The notes below the pieces were generated by a model. The model was not told where the DNA came from. It saw nothing but the letters and a program-made list of their open reading frames with translations, and searched no databases. The position numbers were made by a program, and so were the translations under genes. Positions 37,403 through 47,924 of a DNA stretch of 64,000 bases are shown one piece after another. The DNA lies in the NCBI GenBank assembly GCA_022010055.1, contig CP091737.1:930001-994000 (forward strand). Reading direction: 5' to 3'. Positions within the stretch are counted from its first letter, which is position 1; each line of letters opens with the position of its first letter. This DNA is from Treponema sp. GTDB lineage: Bacteria > Spirochaetota > Spirochaetia > Treponematales > Treponemataceae.

Positions 37403-38455
37403 ATGTCTTTTTATCCTGTGATTCTTTCTGGTGGCGCCGGAACAAGGCTTTGGCCGTTGTCGAGCGGAAGTCATCCAAAGCAGTTTTTGCCTCTTGTAAG
37501 CGAAAAAACTATGATTCAGGAAACTTTGCTTAGGCTTGAAGGAATAGAACATTCTGAGCCTGTTGTTGTCTGCAATGAGGCGCACCGTTTTGTCGTGGCG
37601 GAGCAGCTGAATCAGATTGGAATGAAAGAGCCTGAGATTATGCTTGAGCCGATTGCCAGAAATACCGCTCCTGCGATTGCCGCCGCATGCTGTCAGGTTA
37701 TGAAAAACGACAAGGATGCGGTTGTTATTATTCTTCCAAGCGACCATGTGATAAAAAACAAGTCTGCCTTTCAGGCCGCTGTAAAAAAAGCCGTTAAGGA
37801 GGCGGAACGTGGATTCCTTGTTACTTTTGGAATTGTTCCCACAGAACCGAATACAGGATACGGATATATAAAAACAGGAAAAGAAGAGAATGGCTCATTT
37901 GAGCTTGAACGCTTTGTTGAAAAACCGAACCTTGAAAAAGCGAAGGAATACCTTGCGGACGGAAATTACAGCTGGAACAGCGGAATGTTTGTGTTCAAGG
38001 CCGCAAGATTTCTTGAAGAATTAAAATTATTTGAACCGGAAATGTATGGGCTTGCCGTAAAAGCATTCGAAAATGCCGCGGTAGACAAGGATTTTATCCG
38101 TCTGAACAGAGCTGATTTTGAGGCTATAAAAGGCGACTCTATAGACTACGCTGTCATGGAAAAAACAAAACATGGCCGTGTTGTAAAGCTTGACGCGGGC
38201 TGGAACGATGTCGGCTCCTGGTCGGCTTTGTGGGAAATAAAAGAAAAAGATTCTGATGGAAATGTTATAAATGGCGATGTGATTAATCTGAACTGCAAAA
38301 ATTGCTACATAAATTCAAAGGATATTTTTGTCGGGGCAATCGGGCTGGAAGACATTGTCATAGTAACTTCTGAAAACGGAATCCTTGTCTCAAAAAAAGA
38401 CAAGGTTCAGGATGTAAAAATTATCGCGGAAGAACTTAAAAAGCGGGCAAAATAA
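37403..38455 (+). CDS. manC: Mannose-1-phosphate guanylyltransferase
   Basis: This enzyme makes GDP-mannose from GTP and mannose-1-phosphate. The nucleotidyltransferase signature is LSGGAGTRLWPLSSG, followed by EPIARNTAPAIAAAC, LPSDHVI, FVEKPNLEKA and NSGMFVF. At 350 residues it lacks the C-terminal isomerase (cupin) domain found in bifunctional enzymes. That missing activity is supplied by manA, which starts two bases after its stop. It opens a plus-strand nucleotide-sugar operon (manC, manA, rfbA, rfbC, rfbB). Confidence 0.93.
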   Translation: MSFYPVILSGGAGTRLWPLSSGSHPKQFLPLVSEKTMIQETLLRLEGIEHSEPVVVCNEAHRFVVAEQLNQIGMKEPEIMLEPIARNTAPAIAAACCQVMKNDKDAVVIILPSDHVIKNKSAFQAAVKKAVKEAERGFLVTFGIVPTEPNTGYGYIKTGKEENGSFELERFVEKPNLEKAKEYLADGNYSWNSGMFVFKAARFLEELKLFEPEMYGLAVKAFENAAVDKDFIRLNRADFEAIKGDSIDYAVMEKTKHGRVVKLDAGWNDVGSWSALWEIKEKDSDGNVINGDVINLNCKNCYINSKDIFVGAIGLEDIVIVTSENGILVSKKDKVQDVKIIAEELKKRAK

Positions 38456-38456
38456 T

Positions 38457-39334
38457 ATGAATCCTATTTTCTTAAATCCAGAGGTAAAGAATCTTATCTG
38501 GGGTTCGGAGCAGTGGGGAATAAGCGCGCATCCGAACGGCGACGATTTTATATTGAACAAGGAATACAAGGGGCTTCGCTTAAGCGACTTGTGGAAATCT
38601 CACCCGGAACTTTTTGGAAACACAAAGGGCGACAGGTTTCCTCTTCTTACAAAAATCATTGACGCAAAAAAAGACCTGAGCATTCAGGTTCATCCGGATG
38701 ATGAATATGCCGCAAAGAATGAGAACGGTTCTCTTGGAAAAACGGAATGCTGGTACATAATGGACTGCAAGCCGGGAACAAAAATTGTAATCGGACACAA
38801 TGCAAAAGATTCCACTGAAGTAAAATCAATGATTGAAAACCAGAAATGGAGCGATTTTATCCGCGAAATTCCTGTTCGCAAAGGTGATTTTTTCTTTATT
38901 GAGCCGGGAACTGTTCATGCCATAAAAGGCGGAACTGTAATCCTTGAAACCCAGCAGTCCAGCGATATTACTTACCGCGTTTACGATTACGACAGGCTTC
39001 AGGACGGAAAAAAACGCCCGTTGCATGTAAAGCAGAGCATCGACGTGATAAAAGCGCCTTTTATCCAGAAAAAGTGCCTCTTGATGAAAGAAAAAAACTT
39101 CACTCGTCTTTTGAGCAGCTAGTTTCGTGCGGTTTATTCACAGTGTGGCATGCAAAAATCAGCGGAAAAGTTTCTTTTGAACAGACAATGCCGTTTTTGC
39201 TATGCTCTGTGATTTCCGGAAGCGGCGATGTAAACGGACTTTCTATCAAAAAAGAAAGCCACTTTATTTTGCCAGACAATTTTGGCGCGGTCAATTTTAA
39301 CGGAAACATGGAACTGATTTTAAGTTCAATATAA
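38457..39334 (+). CDS. manA: Mannose-6-phosphate isomerase, one frame break
   Basis: This is a type I phosphomannose isomerase converting fructose-6-phosphate to mannose-6-phosphate. Zinc-site motifs are visible: SIQVHPDDEYA, TECWYIMDCKPG, IEPGTVHAIKGG. The frame breaks near 39066; adding one C restores IKAPFIPEKVPLDERKK and about 292 residues, the length of short bacterial ManA proteins. A phosphomannomutase gene, needed to link it to manC, is not in the window. Confidence 0.88.
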
Positions 39335-39352
39335 ATATATATAGGAGATTTT

Positions 39353-40229
39353 ATGAAAGGAATAATTCTTGCAGGCGGAAGCGGAACAAGGCTTTACCCG
39401 ATTACTAAGGCGGTTTCAAAGCAGATTCTACCGCTTTACGACAAGCCAATGATTTATTATCCTTTGAGCGTGCTTATGCTTGCAGGCATCCGCGAAGTTC
39501 TGATTATCTCGACTCCGCGTGACATAAAGCTGTTCGAGGAGCTTTTTGGAGACGGTTCGTGGCTTGGAATGCGCTTTGAATATGCAGTTCAGGAAACCGC
39601 GCGGTCTTGCGGACGCTTTTATAGTCGGAAAAGATTTTATCGGCGACGATGATGTTGCGCTGGTTTTGGGCGACAATATTTTTTATGGACAAAGTTTTAC
39701 AAAAACGCTTAAAAATGCGGCGGACAAAATTAAAAACGACAAAGGCGCGGTTATTTTTGGTTATTATGTAAAAGATCCGACAGCCTATGGCGTCGTTGAA
39801 TTTGACAGCGCCGGAAAAGTCCTTGGAATAGAAGAAAAGCCGTCTGCGCCGAAGTCAAATTATGCGGTTCCCGGACTTTATTTTTATGACAATTCTGTTG
39901 TGAATATCGCAGAAAACGTAAAGCCTTCTGCGCGCGGAGAAATTGAAATCACTTCCGTGAACAATGAGTATCTTAAGCAGAACCAGCTTAAAGTCGAGCT
40001 TCTTGGCCGCGGAATGGCATGGCTTGATACGGGAACTTACGACGGGCTTCTTGAGGCAAGCAATTTTATCGCCACAATAGAAAAACGCCAGGGAATGTAC
40101 GTTTCCTGCATCGAAGAAATTGCCTTCAGAAACGGCTGGATTTCAAAGAAATCGCTTTTGAAGATGGCGGCGGAATACAAAACTGAATACGGAAGGTATT
40201 TGGAATTTATTTGTTCAGAAGACAATTAG
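39353..40229 (+). CDS. rfbA: Glucose-1-phosphate thymidylyltransferase, one frame break
   Basis: This is the first step of dTDP-rhamnose synthesis. Motifs are LAGGSGTRLYPITKAVSKQ, VLGDNIFYGQSF, and EEKPSAPKSNYAVPGLYFYD. The frame breaks near 39600 around ACCGCGCGG; the shift fits two missing bases and gives YAVQETPRGLADAFIVG-type sequence, about 292 residues, normal for RmlA. An AGGAG ribosome site precedes the ATG. Eighty bases separate it from rfbC. Confidence 0.92.
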
Positions 40230-40309
40230 CCGTTGCATCGGCAGAATGCGGAAATATTTCAGGCCGTGCTGCCTTTTTGCTAACGAAGAAAATAAAAAAC
40301 GAGGAAAAT

Positions 40310-40896
40310 ATGTCTTTTGAGTTTAAAAAATGCGGAATCGACGGTCTGTACGAAATTCAGCCAAAGATTTTTGGAGACAACCGCGGTTATTTTTTAGAAA
40401 CTTACAGCGAAAAAGTTTTTTTTGAAGCCGGACTTAAGATGAAATTTGTCCAGGACAACCAGTCAAGCTCAACAAAGGGTGTTCTGCGCGGGCTTCATTT
40501 TCAGAAACGGCATCCGCAGGGAAAGCTTGTGCGTGCGCTTTATGGAAAAGTTTACGATGTCGCGGTTGACCTGCGCCTTGGAAGCGCGACTTTCGGAAAG
40601 TATTACGGCGTTGTGCTTGACTGCGAAAGCAGAATATGTTCTATATTCCGGAAGGCTTTGCCCATGGATTCTGTGTCCTTTCTGATCTGGCGGTTTTTGC
40701 CTACAAATGCACGGATTTTTATCATCCGGAAGATGAAGGCGGACTTATGTGGAACGATAGGACTGTAGGAATCGACTGGGAAAAAGTTCTTCCCGGAATT
40801 ACTGAAAATGCGAATCTTAGTGAAAAAGATAAAAAACATCCTGCTTTCAGCCTTGAAAACAGATATTTTGATCTTAACGGAAAATGGATTGGATAG
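40310..40896 (+). CDS. rfbC: dTDP-4-dehydrorhamnose 3,5-epimerase, one frame break
   Basis: This cupin-fold epimerase is the third step of dTDP-rhamnose synthesis. Motifs are IFGDNRGYFLETY, FVQDNQSSSTKGVLRGLHFQ (catalytic His), and IPEGFAHGFCVLSD. The start at 40310 is chosen because MSFEFKKCGIDGLYEIQP is the normal N-terminus and a GAGGA site precedes it. The frame breaks near 40635; one A in AGCAGAATATG restores ESRNMFYIPEGF and about 195 residues. Confidence 0.92.
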
Positions 40897-40920
40897 CTCG
40901 TCTAATCAAAAGGGGAATTT

Positions 40921-42036
40921 ATGAGAAAACTTAAAAATATTATGATTACCGGCGGCGCTGGTTTTATCGGCTGCAACTTTATTCATTATCTGCTTGGAGA
41001 GTCAACTGCCGGCGGCGAGGCTTTTACAGATTCTGGTTTTGACGGAACAATTGTTAATGTTGACTGTCTTACTTATGCAGGAAATGCGGAAAGCCTTGTC
41101 GATATTGAAAAAAAATATGGCGGAAAGCGTTACTTTTTTGAAAAAGCCGACATTTGCGACCGTCCGCAGATTGAGCGTATCCTTAAGCAGTACGATATAG
41201 ATACTATCATTCATTTTGCCGCGGAAAGCCATGTCGACCGTTCCATTTTAGGTCCTGAGGCGTTTATAAAAACCAACGTGATGGGAACTTTCACGCTTTT
41301 GGACTGCGCAAGAAATTTCTGGAAAAAAGAAGACGGCTCTATGCGCGATGATGTTCTTTTCCATCATATTTCAACAGATGAGGTTTATGGTTCTCTTGGC
41401 AAAACCGGATATTTTACGGAAACCACACCTTATGACCCGCGCTCTCCTTATTCTTCTTCAAAAGCAAGCTCTGACCATATTGTAATGGCCTATTACCACA
41501 CTTATGGGCTTCCAGTTACTTTGTCTAACTGCACGAACAACTACGGTCCGTTCCAGTTTCCTGAAAAACTTTTGCCGCTTATGATTTCAAACATAAAAGA
41601 AGGAAAAAATCTTCCTGTTTACGGCGACGGAAAAAATATCCGCGACTGGATTTATGTTGAAGACCACAACCGGGGCGTATGGCAGATTGTAAAGAATTCT
41701 CCGGCAGGTGAAAAATGGAATCTTGGCGGCGAAAACGAATGGGAAAATATAAAGCTCCTGAACACGGTTATTGACTTGACCTCAAAAGAGCTTGGAAAAA
41801 ATCCGGACGAAGTCCGAAAAACAATCACTTATGTAAAAGACCGTCCTGGCCACGACCGCCGCTATGCGATTGACTGCACAAAAGCAAAGACAAGGCTCGG
41901 CTGGGAACGCAAGATGACATTTGAGGAAGGACTTCTTTCCACAATAAGATGGTATCTTTCCCATTCAGAATGGATTGAACATATAAAATCCGGAGCATAC
42001 AAGGACTGGATAAAAGACAACTACGGAAACCGATAG
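40921..42036 (+). CDS. rfbB: dTDP-glucose 4,6-dehydratase
   Basis: This is the second step of dTDP-rhamnose synthesis. Motifs are ITGGAGFIGCNFIHYLL (NAD), HFAAESHVDRSI, the Thr-Asp-Glu triad in STDEVYGSLG, YSSSKASSDH (Tyr-x3-Lys), and NYGPFQFPEKLLP. At 371 residues it is complete, with an intact frame. It is the last gene of the plus-strand operon; its stop nearly meets the stop of the convergent phosphoglycerol-transferase-like gene. Confidence 0.94.
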   Translation: MRKLKNIMITGGAGFIGCNFIHYLLGESTAGGEAFTDSGFDGTIVNVDCLTYAGNAESLVDIEKKYGGKRYFFEKADICDRPQIERILKQYDIDTIIHFAAESHVDRSILGPEAFIKTNVMGTFTLLDCARNFWKKEDGSMRDDVLFHHISTDEVYGSLGKTGYFTETTPYDPRSPYSSSKASSDHIVMAYYHTYGLPVTLSNCTNNYGPFQFPEKLLPLMISNIKEGKNLPVYGDGKNIRDWIYVEDHNRGVWQIVKNSPAGEKWNLGGENEWENIKLLNTVIDLTSKELGKNPDEVRKTITYVKDRPGHDRRYAIDCTKAKTRLGWERKMTFEEGLLSTIRWYLSHSEWIEHIKSGAYKDWIKDNYGNR

Positions 42037-42037
42037 A

Positions 42038-43531
42038 TTATTTGTAGCTTTCGTAGACTGTATTTTTTGTCATAGTTTCGTTTTCTACAAAAAGGGCGTC
42101 GTATTTTTCAACAAGAGTAGGTTCTTCTGAAAAAAGCGACCGCCCAAGGTAGATACCTTTGCCTTCAATCTTATTTCCCAACGCTTCCAGAACGGTCGGC
42201 ATTACGTCAAATGAGCTGAATTTTCTTATTTGATTGACGCCGTTTAGCTCTGGAACAGGATTTATTATTATATCAAGAAACCTGCGGCTTTCGGAGATTT
42301 CTTTTTTGCCAAGGTCTGAATTCCTTGTGATAAAATTATTCAGCAGAGCATCAAGATAGTTGTGATCTCCTGTGATTACGATTGTTGTGTTGTCAAACCA
42401 GCTTTGTGTCTTTGCCCATTCAATAAAAGATTCAAGCTGCCTGTCCGCGCATTCAAAAACATTTTCTATTTTTTCAGTGTGATTTTCCTGGCAAAGTCCG
42501 CACTTGAATCCATCCGGAAAGTGGGTGTCAACAGTAAGCATTGAATAGAAAAACGGTTTTTCCTGCGAAGAAAGCTCTTCCAGCTCAATTTTTGCAAATT
42601 CATAAAGCTTCTGGTCTTCAAATCCCCAGAAAACCTGATAATTTTTGTCAAGAAAATTATTGCTTTTGTACCAGTCTATGTCGTGAACCTCAAAATGCTG
42701 CTGCTCAAGCACAATATCTCTTTCCTCAAACTGCTTTTTTGACCCCATGGAAAAAACAAGGTTATAATCCTGCTCGTAAAGAAAATCGCCCAGTTTCTTC
42801 AGTTTTGGAAGACATTGTTTTTTTCCGTCTTTTGTGACAAACGGATTAAAATACGGAACAGCCGATGTTTTTGAAAGAAGTCCGGCGACAGTCCATGAAG
42901 TTCCCTGAAGGTTTATTCCGCCGCGCATTGTGTCTCTGTCGCCAAAATTGATGTTTTCCTCCGCGAGTTTGCTTATATTCGGAAGAAGATTTTCGCGGAT
43001 CAGTCCGCCGTTTTCAACGGAAGTAAAACCAGGTTCCATTGATTCCATAAAAATATAAATAAGGTTTCGCTTTTTTTCTGGCGGAACAACCTTGAAGCTT
43101 TCAGACGCAATAAAATTTTCATTGTAAAACTGCGAGTCTTCCGGCTTTCCAAGAATAGTTTTTGCTATTTTAAAATATATCCAGAGTTTTGAGGTCGCGA
43201 CAAGTATTGAGACAGAAATTACAAATGAAACCAGGGTTGTGATTTTATGAATCAGCATGAATTTCTTTTCATCTTTTACAAAAACATAAAGAACAAGCTT
43301 CAAAACTGCAAAGACAATTAGAGCAGGAATTACAAATCCAAAAAGAATTGATTTTCCTGTTCCGCTGTCCGCGCCGGAAGTATCTGCCGCCAAAACAAAA
43401 AATACGTTCCATTGAAACTGCAGCGGATAATTTTTAAATCCCCATGGAAGCGCAAAAAAGAGGGCAAAGGTGAAAAGCAGTATCGCATCTAAAAAAAGCA
43501 GTTGAACAATATTTTTAGTTTTTAGTTTCAT
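42038..43531 (-). CDS. LTA-synthase/phosphoglycerol-transferase-like membrane enzyme
   Basis: About 497 residues: four or five N-terminal membrane helices and a periplasmic sulfatase-fold domain. Metal and nucleophile motifs are LIYIFMESMEPGF (Glu), NLQGTSWTVAGLLSKTSAVP (Thr nucleophile region), TVDTHFPDG, and VITGDHNYLDAL (Asp-His). Relatives add phosphoglycerol or phosphoethanolamine to glycans (LtaS, OpgB types). The start at 43531 is preferred to 43546 because it avoids a long overlap and keeps the membrane N-terminus; rfbD ends two bases upstream. It may decorate the rhamnose- or mannose-containing polysaccharide. Confidence 0.8.
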   Translation of the reverse strand: MKLKTKNIVQLLFLDAILLFTFALFFALPWGFKNYPLQFQWNVFFVLAADTSGADSGTGKSILFGFVIPALIVFAVLKLVLYVFVKDEKKFMLIHKITTLVSFVISVSILVATSKLWIYFKIAKTILGKPEDSQFYNENFIASESFKVVPPEKKRNLIYIFMESMEPGFTSVENGGLIRENLLPNISKLAEENINFGDRDTMRGGINLQGTSWTVAGLLSKTSAVPYFNPFVTKDGKKQCLPKLKKLGDFLYEQDYNLVFSMGSKKQFEERDIVLEQQHFEVHDIDWYKSNNFLDKNYQVFWGFEDQKLYEFAKIELEELSSQEKPFFYSMLTVDTHFPDGFKCGLCQENHTEKIENVFECADRQLESFIEWAKTQSWFDNTTIVITGDHNYLDALLNNFITRNSDLGKKEISESRRFLDIIINPVPELNGVNQIRKFSSFDVMPTVLEALGNKIEGKGIYLGRSLFSEEPTLVEKYDALFVENETMTKNTVYESYK

Positions 43532-43532
43532 T

Positions 43533-44495
43533 TTATCTCGGTTCAAAATTTTTATTTTTCAGGAATGTTTCCAGGCTTTGCTTCCAGTCGGGAATTTTTA
43601 TTTTCAATTCTTTTTGAATTTTAGTTTTGTCTAAAACAGAATATGCCGGACGTTTTGCCGGCGCTCCGTATTCTTCTGTCGTGCACGGTGTTATTTCACA
43701 TTCGGCGGTAGTTATGCCTGACTTTTTTTCCATTTCGTATATGGTTTTTGCGAACGAATACCAGTCTGTCTTGCCTTCGTTAGTAAAATTGTAAATACCG
43801 AAGGCCGGTATGCTGTTTTTTCCGAAGAAACTTTTTGCCTTCATTGTGCGCAGAATGATTCTTATGACCGCATCCGCCAAATCCCTGCAAAAAGTCGGAG
43901 TTCCGTACTGGTCAGAGACAACTTTTATTTTTTCATGGGAATTGAAAAGTTTTGTCATTGTGTACACAAAATTCTTTCCGTCAAAACCATAAAGCCATGC
44001 AGTCCGAAGTATATAATACTGCGTCATTGACTTCATTATCGCATCTTCACCGTCGGATTTTGTTTTTCCGTATATTCCGGTCGGATTTTTTTTTGCAGTC
44101 TCAGGAACCGGCGATGTGGCTGTTCCATCAAAAACGTAGTCCGTTGAAATATGAATCAGTTTCGCGTTGTGGGACCTTGCAAGCCTGGCTAAATTTTCCG
44201 GTCCGCGTGAATTCAGTTTTTCAGCTTTTTCCGCGTCTTCCTCAGCCTTGTCGACATTTGTATAAGCCGCGCAGTTTATAATCCATTTTATTTTTCCGCC
44301 ATCGGCATCCAAAGAAGGCTGATTATGATATTTTGGATAAAGCTCTGTTTCTTTTGAAGTGAAGAATTTTTCCAGAGTCTCATAATTTGTTATATCTGTC
44401 TCGCTGCCAGTTCCAAGCCAGGCAAGTTTGTTTTTTTCAAGTTGACGGCAAATTTCTGTGCCCAACATTCCTTTGCATCCGGTGACCCAAATCAT
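43533..44495 (-). CDS. rfbD: dTDP-4-dehydrorhamnose reductase
   Basis: This is the last step of dTDP-L-rhamnose synthesis. Motifs are VTGCKGMLGTEICRQL (NAD(P)), INCAAYTNVDKAEEDAEKA, HISTDYVFDG, and YGKTKSDGEDAI (Tyr-x3-Lys). At 320 residues the frame is intact. It lies on the opposite strand from rfbA, rfbC and rfbB, beyond the phosphoglycerol-transferase-like gene, so the rhamnose set is complete but split between two transcripts. Confidence 0.92.
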   Translation of the reverse strand: MIWVTGCKGMLGTEICRQLEKNKLAWLGTGSETDITNYETLEKFFTSKETELYPKYHNQPSLDADGGKIKWIINCAAYTNVDKAEEDAEKAEKLNSRGPENLARLARSHNAKLIHISTDYVFDGTATSPVPETAKKNPTGIYGKTKSDGEDAIMKSMTQYYILRTAWLYGFDGKNFVYTMTKLFNSHEKIKVVSDQYGTPTFCRDLADAVIRIILRTMKAKSFFGKNSIPAFGIYNFTNEGKTDWYSFAKTIYEMEKKSGITTAECEITPCTTEEYGAPAKRPAYSVLDKTKIQKELKIKIPDWKQSLETFLKNKNFEPR

Positions 44496-44505
44496 TTTTG
44501 TATCC

Positions 44506-45222
44506 TTAAATTTTTGTAAAAACGTAGCTGCAGAAAGTTTTTATTCTGTTTATGAATGAAGTTTCTATTCTGCTTTCAAACATTGCGATTCTAGGAGCTC
44601 TGCAACCGCCGATTCCGTACAGAATCCAGTTGTCGCCGTCCTTAAGAAGAAGAATCATTGATTTCATATTGTGCGCCTTTACGGCTGTCATTCCTTTTAT
44701 TTTAAGGGAATTTGAATTGGAGTTTGTGTAGATAAGGTAATCTTCGCCTTTTTCAATTGAAATCGGAGTGTATATGCTTCCGAATGGCTCCATGTAAAGG
44801 TCTGTCTCATAAGTGAAACGGCTTTTTGAAATCTGCTCCTGCTTAAGGATTTTTGCGCTGGAATAAAGGTCATAGTAGCGTTCGTGGCGTACAGACCAGT
44901 ACTGAATTCCTGCATAATGCTCAATATCCGAAAGGACTTCAAAAAGTTTCTGCGGCAAATCCTCATTTCCCTCGTATGGGCGGATCTGTATAAGTTCCGC
45001 AAGGTAATTCGGAGACAAATCCTTTATCTGCTCTTTCATTCTTTCTATAAGCGGAGAATCTCCTTCCAGCCCTATATTCTTGAACTTGTCGATATTCCTT
45101 GCGACAACTTTGCCTTCCGCAAGAAGCGCCAGATCATCTTCCGACACCTTGCTGTTGAACGGCAATGCAAAAACCATTTTGGAAATTAAACATATTGTAA
45201 AAACAGTAAAAATCTTTTTCAT
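44506..45222 (-). CDS. Exported hypothetical protein
   Basis: The start at 45222 is chosen because it yields a signal peptide (MKKIFTVFTICLISKMVFA). The mature part of about 220 residues contains YLAELIQIRPYEG, YDLYSSAKILKQEQ and ILYGIGGCRAPRIAMFESRI. No enzyme motif is recognised. It lies 10 bases upstream of rfbD on the same strand, so it may be cotranscribed with rfbD, and it is divergent from the aminotransferase at 45290. A periplasmic or outer-membrane-associated role is likely. Confidence 0.6.
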   Translation of the reverse strand: MKKIFTVFTICLISKMVFALPFNSKVSEDDLALLAEGKVVARNIDKFKNIGLEGDSPLIERMKEQIKDLSPNYLAELIQIRPYEGNEDLPQKLFEVLSDIEHYAGIQYWSVRHERYYDLYSSAKILKQEQISKSRFTYETDLYMEPFGSIYTPISIEKGEDYLIYTNSNSNSLKIKGMTAVKAHNMKSMILLLKDGDNWILYGIGGCRAPRIAMFESRIETSFINRIKTFCSYVFTKI

Positions 45223-45289
45223 ATATTTTATAATAATAGAGTTTATTTTATTTCTTTTCAATAAACACTTGTGATATAATAATGTTACT

Positions 45290-46479
45290 ATGATTTCTGA
45301 AAATATTAAGTCAATTTTAGAAAGTCCGACTGCGGGCGTTATTAGAAAGATGTTTGAGGAAGGCGCTGTGTTGAAGGCAAAATTCGGCGCTGACAACGTA
45401 TATGATTTTAGCCTGGGGAATCCTGATCTTGATCCTCCGGAAGAAGTTTTTGAAGCAATAAGCGAAGTTTCAAAGGATAAAAGTCATCTGTGCCACGGAT
45501 ATATGCCGAATGCCGGTTATCCGGAGGCACGCAGGGCTATGGCAGAAAAAACTTCCCTTGAGCAGGGAACTGATGTTCCGCCTGATTCTGTCATTATGTC
45601 GGTAGGAGCGGCAGGCGCGATGAATTCAGTTATAAAGGCGCTTGTGAATTCAGGGGATGAGATTATTGTTCCATGTCCGTATTTGCGGAATATGACCATT
45701 ATATCCATAATCATGGCGCAGAAATTCATCGTGTGCGCACTAAAAATGATTTTAATCTTGATTTGGAAGCGATTAAAAACGCGCTTAGCGAAAAAACCGC
45801 CGCGATTATCATCAATTCTCCTAATAATCCTTCCGGAAAAATTTATTCAGAGGATGATATAAAGGAATTATCTTCCATTCTGTCTGATTTTGGAAAGAAA
45901 AGCGGCCGTTATCCATATATCATCGCAGATGAACCTTACCGCGCGATTGTCTACGGCGGAAAAAAAGTGTCTCCTGTATTTCCATATTACAATAACACTG
46001 TCATCGTAACTTCTTTTGCAAAGAACCTGAGCCTTCCCGGGGAAAGAATCGGCTATATAGCCATAAATCCGGCTGCCTTTGATTTTAAGGAACTGGTCCA
46101 GGCGTGTACTGTTACGACCAGAATTCTGGGATATGTAAATGCTCCCGCATTCTTTCAGAAAGTTATTGCCAAAAGCTGGAATTCAAAGTGCGATTATTCA
46201 CTCTATGAAAAAAGAATGAAAGAAATTACGGAAGTCATGGATTATGCCGGTCTTGAATACGCAGTGCCGGAAGGCGCTTTTTATCTTTTTGTAAAAGTTC
46301 CTGACAGCTGGAACGGGGATGATTTAGGTTTTACGAATCATCTGAAGAAATTTAACATTCTTTGCGCGCCGGGCAGCGGTTTTTATGGAAATGGTTGGTT
46401 CAGAATTTCTTATTGTGTTTCTGAAAAAACTATTTTAAACTCAAAAGAAGCTTTTAAAAAGGCTGTGGAAAGTAAATAG
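45290..46479 (+). CDS. Class I/II PLP aminotransferase, one frame break
   Basis: This is an aspartate-aminotransferase-fold enzyme: YDFSLGNPDLDPPEEV, HGYMPNAGYPEARRAMA, NSPNNPSGKIYSEDD, IADEPYRAIVYGG, and the PLP lysine in TSFAKNLSLPGERIGY. The frame breaks near 45690; one T restores CPYFAEYDHYIHNHG and about 397 residues. Substrate specificity is not evident. It is followed eight bases later by glgA, although no functional link is obvious. Confidence 0.85.
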
Positions 46480-46486
46480 ACGTCAG

Positions 46487-47924
46487 ATGAAGATTCTTAT
46501 GGTAAGTGCTGAAGCGGCTCCGTTTGCAAAAACCGGCGGGCTTGCTGATGCGGTTTCCGCCCTGTCAAAGGCTCTTGCAGAAGCAGGGCAGGAAGTAAAA
46601 ATTCTGCTTCCCCGTTATTATTTTATTGACCGCAAAAATCTTATGCTGGAAAAAAAATCAGTCCTGCTGAATATAGGATTTTCTGATATTCTTGTGAATT
46701 TTTACAGCGCGGTCTGCGAGAACGTCCAGGTTTATTTTATTGATTACGAAAAGCTTTTCGGGCGTTCCGGAATCTATGGAGACAATGCTCAGAGTTCCTA
46801 TGCGGACAATCCGCTCCGTTTCAGTGTTCTTGCAAGAGCCGCTTTTGCGCTCTGCCGGGAATTGAACTGGATTCCTGATGTCATGCACGCAAATGACTGG
46901 TCCGCCGGACTCGTTCCGGTTCTGCTTAAGTTTTTGAAAAGAATAATTTTAAGAACACAAAATCAGTGCTTACTATCCATAACCTTGCATATCAGGGAAC
47001 TTTTTCTGACAGGGCTTTTCCATTGCTGGGGCTTCCTGCGGAATACAAATCAAAGGCGTGGTTTGACCAGTATGGCTCAATAAATTTCCTGAAATCGGCG
47101 ATTTTTTGCGCGGATAAAATTACAACTGTAAGCCCTTCGTACGCAAAAGAAATTTCAGGGCAGGAATTCGGTTGCGGCCTGGATGATTTAATCCGGCTTC
47201 GTTCAAAGGATTTTGAGGGAATAATAAACGGCGCGGACCTTTCCGAGTGGAATCCGGAAAATGACAGGTACATTCCCGCAAGATATTCAAAAGAAACCCT
47301 TGAAAAAAAAGCCGAAAACAAAGAGGCTCTGCAAAGACGCTTCGGATTAAAAGTTGATTCTGAAATTCCTGTGATTGGAATTGTATGCCGGCTGGTAGAG
47401 CAGAAGGGAGTAAAAGAGCTTTTCGCTCCGAATTATGGCTCGATGTACAGGATGTGCAGGGATTTAACGTTCAGTTTGTTATTGCAGGCACTGGAGAAGC
47501 ATGGTGCGAGAACGAGCTGAAAAATCTTTCAAATGTTCTTCCTAATCTTGCAAGATACGCCGGTTATTCAGAAGAGGTCAGTCATCTTATTGAAGCCGGT
47601 TCAGATTATTTTTTAATGCCGTCAAAATATGAACCGTGCGGCTTGAATCAGATTTATTCTATGATTTACGGAACTCTTCCCATTGTTCACGACACCGGCG
47701 GTTTAAGCGATACTGTAATCCAATTTGATGAGGCGACTGAAACAGGAACAGGCTTTAAATTCACGGACCTTACTCCGGATGCAATTTATGGAACAGTAAA
47801 ATGGGCTCTTTCTTTTTTTACCGATAAAAAACTGATGAAAAAACTCCGCGTGCAGGCTATGAGCCAGAATTTCAGCTGGAAAAAATCTGCCGAAGAGTAT
47901 ATCAATAAAATCTACAGGGATTAA
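46487..47924 (+). CDS. glgA: Glycogen synthase, two frame breaks
   Basis: This GT5 enzyme adds ADP-glucose to glycogen. The donor loop KTGGLADAVSALSKAL is at the N-terminus, then DVMHANDWSAGLVP, TIHNLAYQG, NGADLSEWNP, GIVCRLVEQKG, and the C-terminal SKYEPCGLNQIYSMIYGTLP. Frame breaks near 46945 (one missing base before FKNTKSVLTIHN) and near 47467 (missing T in GATTTAAC) are both single-base losses. Corrected length is about 479 residues, normal for GlgA. The last four bases overlap the stop of the convergent propeller gene. Confidence 0.9.

Noticed and set aside
37403..38455. Bifunctional mannose-1-phosphate guanylyltransferase/isomerase
   Set aside because: The protein is only 350 residues and lacks the C-terminal cupin domain; a separate isomerase gene follows.
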